Shown here: piece by piece, positions 63,499 to 64,000 of the stretch
How positions within the stretch are numbered: the first letter of the stretch is position 1
Layout: each line of letters starts with the position of its first letter
Assembly: GCA_026413225.1 (NCBI GenBank)
Contig: CM048554.1
Location: 44,061,463 to 44,125,462, forward strand
Length of the DNA stretch: 64,000 nt
Reading direction: 5' to 3'
Origin: Otis tarda
Lineage: Eukaryota; Chordata; Aves; Otidiformes; Otididae
Notes under the pieces: model-generated
Told to the model about the DNA's origin: nothing
The model's database searches: none
The model's input: the letters and a program-made list of their open reading frames with translations, nothing else
Made by a program: the position numbers and the translations under genes

Positions 63499-64000
63499 TT
63501 TATTTGCTGTGACTTGAAACAAAGACTCGCATATGATTCAGTGACTTGTTAGTCTGAAACAACTCAGTCATATGGCTGAGCCCTGTGGTTGGTTATCTCC
63601 TGAGCCAAACTCTACATAAGCTGTGTAGTTATGAGGACACCCCAGTTGCTTCAGGCATAAAAATCCATCTATTAATTTATATATGACAGCCCATTCTTGC
63701 CTGGAATTGCTCTGCTTCCCAGAACATCTCAGCTTCCTTGTAGCAGGTTTTGTCCCATTGGCAATTTTCACTGGGTAAAGCCAGAACAACTCTTTGAGTG
63801 TGTGTGAAGTCTTCTAAGGATTGATTGGCATTGGCCTGTTTCTACTCCAGCAGAAGCTGGTCAGCAGGAATTGCACCAAGGAACCAGAGCTAAGCTAGTG
63901 CTGAGTGTCCTTGAAAATTCACCCTCTATGCCCATTAGCAATAGTGAGTGGCTGTGCTGAGGCTGGTGACGGACCTTTTCCTGCATGTGAGTATGATGTC
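63499..64000. other. Unassigned non-coding DNA at right edge
   Basis: No gene or repeat was recognised. One 73-codon minus-strand frame (63568-63789) lacks family features. Confidence 0.6.

Noticed and set aside
1..64000. CRISPR arrays, operons, phage or other prokaryotic systems
   Set aside because: No spaced direct repeats, no dense gene packing and clear avian CR1 elements. The window is vertebrate nuclear DNA.
1..64000. Endogenous retrovirus
   Set aside because: No paired LTRs or retroviral coding motifs were recognised. The reverse-transcriptase fossils are of the non-LTR (CR1/L3) type.

Overview
This window is vertebrate nuclear DNA, most likely from a bird. The best evidence is several CR1 retrotransposon 3' ends that finish in the octamer tail typical of avian CR1 (tandem ATTCTATG units at 24840-24865 and 34068-34097, and the reverse-strand form at 39323-39345). 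The sequence is AT-rich, I noticed no obvious CpG island, and there is no bacterial-style gene packing. No open reading frame could be assigned to a known host protein. The window looks like a gene desert or the inside of a very large intron.

Layout. Positions 1-22639 are mostly unassigned AT-rich sequence with microsatellites, a GC-rich minisatellite (13685-13813), a MIR-like fragment (12339-12432), a 200-bp element with terminal inverted repeats (18068-18267) and a few exon-like segments of unproven status (2863-3001, 3284-3298, 4759-4867, 5071-5141, 8103-8155, 12830-12917). Positions 22640-25077 form a retrotransposon cluster: a very old CR1-superfamily LINE fragment, then a younger CR1 copy (A) that is itself split by a still younger CR1 insertion (B). 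Positions 32635-34098 hold a decayed antisense LINE with a recognisable but catalytically dead reverse transcriptase and two short CR1 tails. A third CR1 tail lies in reverse orientation at 39323-39412. Further antisense LINE fossils lie at 42850-43660 and 49835-50115. A MIR-like and an L2-like fragment sit together at 55225-55554. The right end carries a 20-bp and a 66-bp tandem duplication.

Nothing here works together as an operon or pathway. The coherent story is layered transposon history: deep amniote repeats (MIR, L2, CR1/L3-type LINEs), then avian CR1 copies, then a nested CR1. I found no CRISPR array, tRNA, rRNA, known small RNA, retroviral gene or complete gene. Family assignments rest on remembered consensus patterns and within-window comparison, with no database search.
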